From Anaerosalibacter sp. Marseille-P3206 (GTDB taxonomy: Bacteria; Bacillota; Clostridia; Tissierellales; Sporanaerobacteraceae): a DNA stretch of 64,000 nucleotides. Where the stretch lies: positions 1,674,001 through 1,738,000 of the forward strand of contig NZ_FUHM01000002.1 in NCBI RefSeq assembly GCF_900155565.1. Direction: 5' to 3'. A program made the position numbers and the translations under genes. Below, one piece after another: positions 62,322 to 64,000 of this stretch (positions are counted from its first letter, which is position 1; every line of letters begins with the position of its first letter). The notes beneath the pieces were generated by a model. It saw only the letters and a program-made list of their open reading frames with translations. It ran no database searches and was not told the DNA's origin.

Positions 62322-62465
62322 ATCGAGAAGGTGATACTTCTTGAGCAAAATCTATTTGTATAAATATATTTTGATATATTTGAGTAGGTTTTGTAGAACG
62401 GCGAATATTTACACATAATATGATATAATCTATATAACTTAAATATTAATACAGGAGGTGATAAT
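62322..62465 (+). promoter_or_regulatory. Element right end and promoter of the AlbA_2 gene
   Basis: Contains a candidate omega-RNA/right-end segment just after tnpB (boundary not determined) and an extended -10 promoter TGATATAAT (62421-62429) about 36 bases before the AlbA_2 gene. Confidence 0.4.
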
Positions 62466-63629
62466 ATGGATTTAGCTGAATTACAAGCAATTGTACGACT
62501 AGGAGATGATAGCAAAACTCAGTTTAAGCAATCTATAAATAGTTCTGATGCACTTGCAGCAGAGATTTCAGCTTTTGCCAATACTAAAGGTGGCAAATTA
62601 ATAATTGGAGTAAATGATGATGGTGATATTGTTGGTTTATCTTCTGATGAAGTAAAAGTGTTAAACCAGATGATATCTAATGTATGTTCTCAAAAAATAG
62701 ATCCATCTATTTCTGTGACTACTGAGAACATTGGATACGGAGAGAAAATAGTTGTTGTTATTAATGTGCCAATGGGAACTAATAAGTTTTATATGGCTAA
62801 TGGCAAAGATATATGGATAAAGATGGGTTCGGATAAGAGAAGAGCAAAACGTGAAGAATTAAAGCGATTATTACAAGAGTCAGCTCACTTATTTGCTGAT
62901 GAACAGCCAGTTGAATTTACAAATATTAAGGATTTAGATATGGATTTGATAAATAGTTTTATTGAAACGAGATTTAGAGAAAACATTGAAAAAATTTCGA
63001 TTCCTTTAGATAAAGTATTGAATAATATGAAGGTAATGCATGATGATAAATGTACATTAGCTGGATTACTTTTATTTGGGAAAAACTACAATCCTATTTT
63101 GTCTCAATATGGAATTGGCGCTGTATCTTGGTACGGAAATGATTTAAGTGGAACTGAATATAGAGACAGTGAAGATATTAAGGGAAATGTTTTAAAGCAG
63201 TATAAGGATGGTATGGCCTTTTTAAAAAGGCAACTTAGAAAAATTCAGAAGGGACAAAGCTTCAATAGTTTAGGAATTCTTGAAATTCCTGAAATTGCAT
63301 TAGAAGAGGCATTAGTGAATGCAATTGTACACAGAAACTATTATATTAGTAGTAATATAAGGTTGTTAGTTTTTGATAATAGAGTTGAAATAATTAGTCC
63401 CGGGACATTGCCAAATACATTAGATGTTGAAGTTATAAAGATGGGAGTTCATGTAGTTAGAAATCCTATATTATTATCTCATATAAAGGATATTAAAGGT
63501 ATACCTTATAGAGGCATGGGTACGGGAGTTTCAAGAATTATAAAGAGTTGTAATGAAGTAAATGTATCTGTTGAATTTTTCAATGAAGTTGAAAAAAATC
63601 AATTTAGAATTGTGTTTTGGAGGGAGTAA
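62466..63629 (+). CDS. AlbA_2-domain ATP-binding regulator-like protein
   Basis: A 387-residue protein. The N-terminal AlbA_2 (Schlafen-like) domain shows TQFKQSINSSDALAAEISAF, ANTKGGKLIIGVNDDGDIVG and IWIKMGSDKRRAKREEL. The C-terminal half has a GHKL-like ATP-binding segment (ALEEALVNAIVHRNYYISSN, RVEIISPGTLP, YRGMGTGVSRI). Usually annotated as a transcriptional regulator, but such genes are common in defence islands. RBS aggaggtgat. Its function here is unknown. Confidence 0.85.
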   Translation: MDLAELQAIVRLGDDSKTQFKQSINSSDALAAEISAFANTKGGKLIIGVNDDGDIVGLSSDEVKVLNQMISNVCSQKIDPSISVTTENIGYGEKIVVVINVPMGTNKFYMANGKDIWIKMGSDKRRAKREELKRLLQESAHLFADEQPVEFTNIKDLDMDLINSFIETRFRENIEKISIPLDKVLNNMKVMHDDKCTLAGLLLFGKNYNPILSQYGIGAVSWYGNDLSGTEYRDSEDIKGNVLKQYKDGMAFLKRQLRKIQKGQSFNSLGILEIPEIALEEALVNAIVHRNYYISSNIRLLVFDNRVEIISPGTLPNTLDVEVIKMGVHVVRNPILLSHIKDIKGIPYRGMGTGVSRIIKSCNEVNVSVEFFNEVEKNQFRIVFWRE

Positions 63630-63635
63630 GTGATC

Positions 63636-63669
63636 AAAACCCAGCCAACATTACTTTTGGCTGGGTTTT
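63636..63669. terminator. Bidirectional terminator
   Basis: Perfect stem AAAACCCAGCCAA / TTGGCTGGGTTTT between the AlbA_2 gene (+) and the convergent repeat-protein gene (-). Confidence 0.93.
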
Positions 63670-63684
63670 TAAAACAAGGTTTTT

Positions 63685-64000
63685 TTATTTTACGGATTTT
63701 AGTTTAGCTATATCAAAAGCATTTTTTGTAGTAATTATCTCCATTGTATTCAAATCATGTCGAAGTTCTTTTACTTCATTTAATACTGCTTGTATTTCAG
63801 TATGAAGTTCATCAGCTAAAAGGTTGATTTCATCTTTAGTAGCTAAATTAGTAATCTCATCCTTAGTAACTAAATTAGCGATTTCATCCTTAGTAACCAA
63901 ATTAGTAATTTCATCCTTAGTAACTAAATTAGCGATTTCATCTTTGGTAACCAAGTTGGCAATCTCATCTTTAGTAACCATGTTATTTTGTATTTGTTCT
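63685..64000 (-). CDS. Coiled-coil protein with TKDEI repeats (start outside window)
   Basis: On the minus strand a frame opens beyond the window edge (EQIQNN precedes the first internal Met) and ends at 63685. It carries six tandem 8-residue units of the form (V/A)TKDEI(A/T/N)(N/L)L, followed by a heptad-like tail (HTEIQAVLNEVKELRHDLNT). DNA repeats of 24 bases underlie it (63828-63981). Similar TKDE-repeat proteins are often phage-linked or of unknown role. An internal ATG at 63981 would give 98 residues, but the open upstream frame makes a longer protein likely. Confidence 0.7.
   Translation of the reverse strand, partial: EQIQNNMVTKDEIANLVTKDEIANLVTKDEITNLVTKDEIANLVTKDEITNLATKDEINLLADELHTEIQAVLNEVKELRHDLNTMEIITTKNAFDIAKLKSVK
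63828..63981. repeat. 24-bp tandem repeats inside the TKDEI gene
   Basis: About six units of atctcatctttagtaac plus a variable 7 bases, with mostly third-position changes, encode the TKDEI units. Repeat number may vary by slippage. Confidence 0.8.

Overview
The window looks like a low-GC, endospore-forming, flagellated anaerobic Firmicute of the Clostridia/Tissierellia type. The evidence is the AT-rich composition, the sporulation genes (spoIID, spoIIQ, spoIIID), a peritrichous-type flagellar late cluster, an acetoacetyl-CoA thiolase/CoA-transferase/short-chain fatty acid transporter set, and an F-type ATP synthase whose c subunit carries Na+-binding residues. No species is assigned.

Region 1 (1-13.6 kb) is core. 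It holds the end of a TagO/WecA-type lipid-linked GlcNAc-1-P transferase and the UDP-GlcNAc 2-epimerase. A thiolase follows behind a clear sigma-54 promoter, then the CoA-transferase A/B pair, the AtoE permease, and the complete atp operon (two I-type proteins, a, c, b, delta, alpha, gamma, beta, epsilon). Region 2 (13.7-22.4 kb) has a YwmB-like lipoprotein, murA, spoIID, spoIIQ (with a sigma-F/G promoter), spoIIID, mbl, two flagellar rod genes, a FlgJ-like rod-binding protein and a transglycosylase-like protein. Region 3 (22.4-32.8 kb) is mixed housekeeping: a large secreted phosphodiester glycosidase, a TtcA-like enzyme and tRNA-Pro on the minus strand, a SAM-I riboswitch ahead of metK, a sigma-factor/DUF1659/DUF2922/YvrJ cassette, recD2 and comFC.

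Region 4 (32.8-42.2 kb) is the late flagellar cluster: yvyF, flgM, flgN, two flgK paralogues, flgL, a DUF6470 gene, fliW, csrA and flagellin. It is riddled with a repeat family (aattgtgaatt arms around a 36-bp palindrome). The repeats fill nearly every intergenic gap and surround an S23 four-helix-bundle gene between the two flgK genes. Right after flagellin lies a group I intron core of the IStron type, followed by a second, divergent copy of the flagellin C-terminal codons. Five sigma-D-like promoters were found; in this cluster and the next they precede flgM, flagellin, the first maf and the small gene between the mafs.

Region 5 (42.3-52.6 kb) is flagellar glycosylation: two Maf-type proteins around a small acidic protein, then a PseB-like dehydratase, a methyltransferase, an SpsF-like cytidylyltransferase, an RmlD-like reductase, a NeuB/PseI-like synthase and a GNAT acetyltransferase. 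No aminotransferase or PseG hydrolase is visible, and a decayed fragment of a second dehydratase suggests gene loss.

Region 6 (52.6-64 kb) is an accessory and defence island: a PD-(D/E)XK-like protein, an orphan DnaA N-terminal-domain protein, an AbiL-like ATPase/RloB pair, a HepT-like HEPN protein whose MntA partner is broken, two DNA methyltransferases with a restriction-endonuclease-like protein, a decayed IS607-type element with a TnpB of unusual active site, an AlbA_2 regulator-like gene, and a partial coiled-coil protein with TKDE repeats. Short direct repeats punctuate this island between cargo blocks. The strongest leads are the flagellin-linked group I intron with its duplicate terminal exon, the repeat family with inverted gene-end duplications, and the modular defence island.
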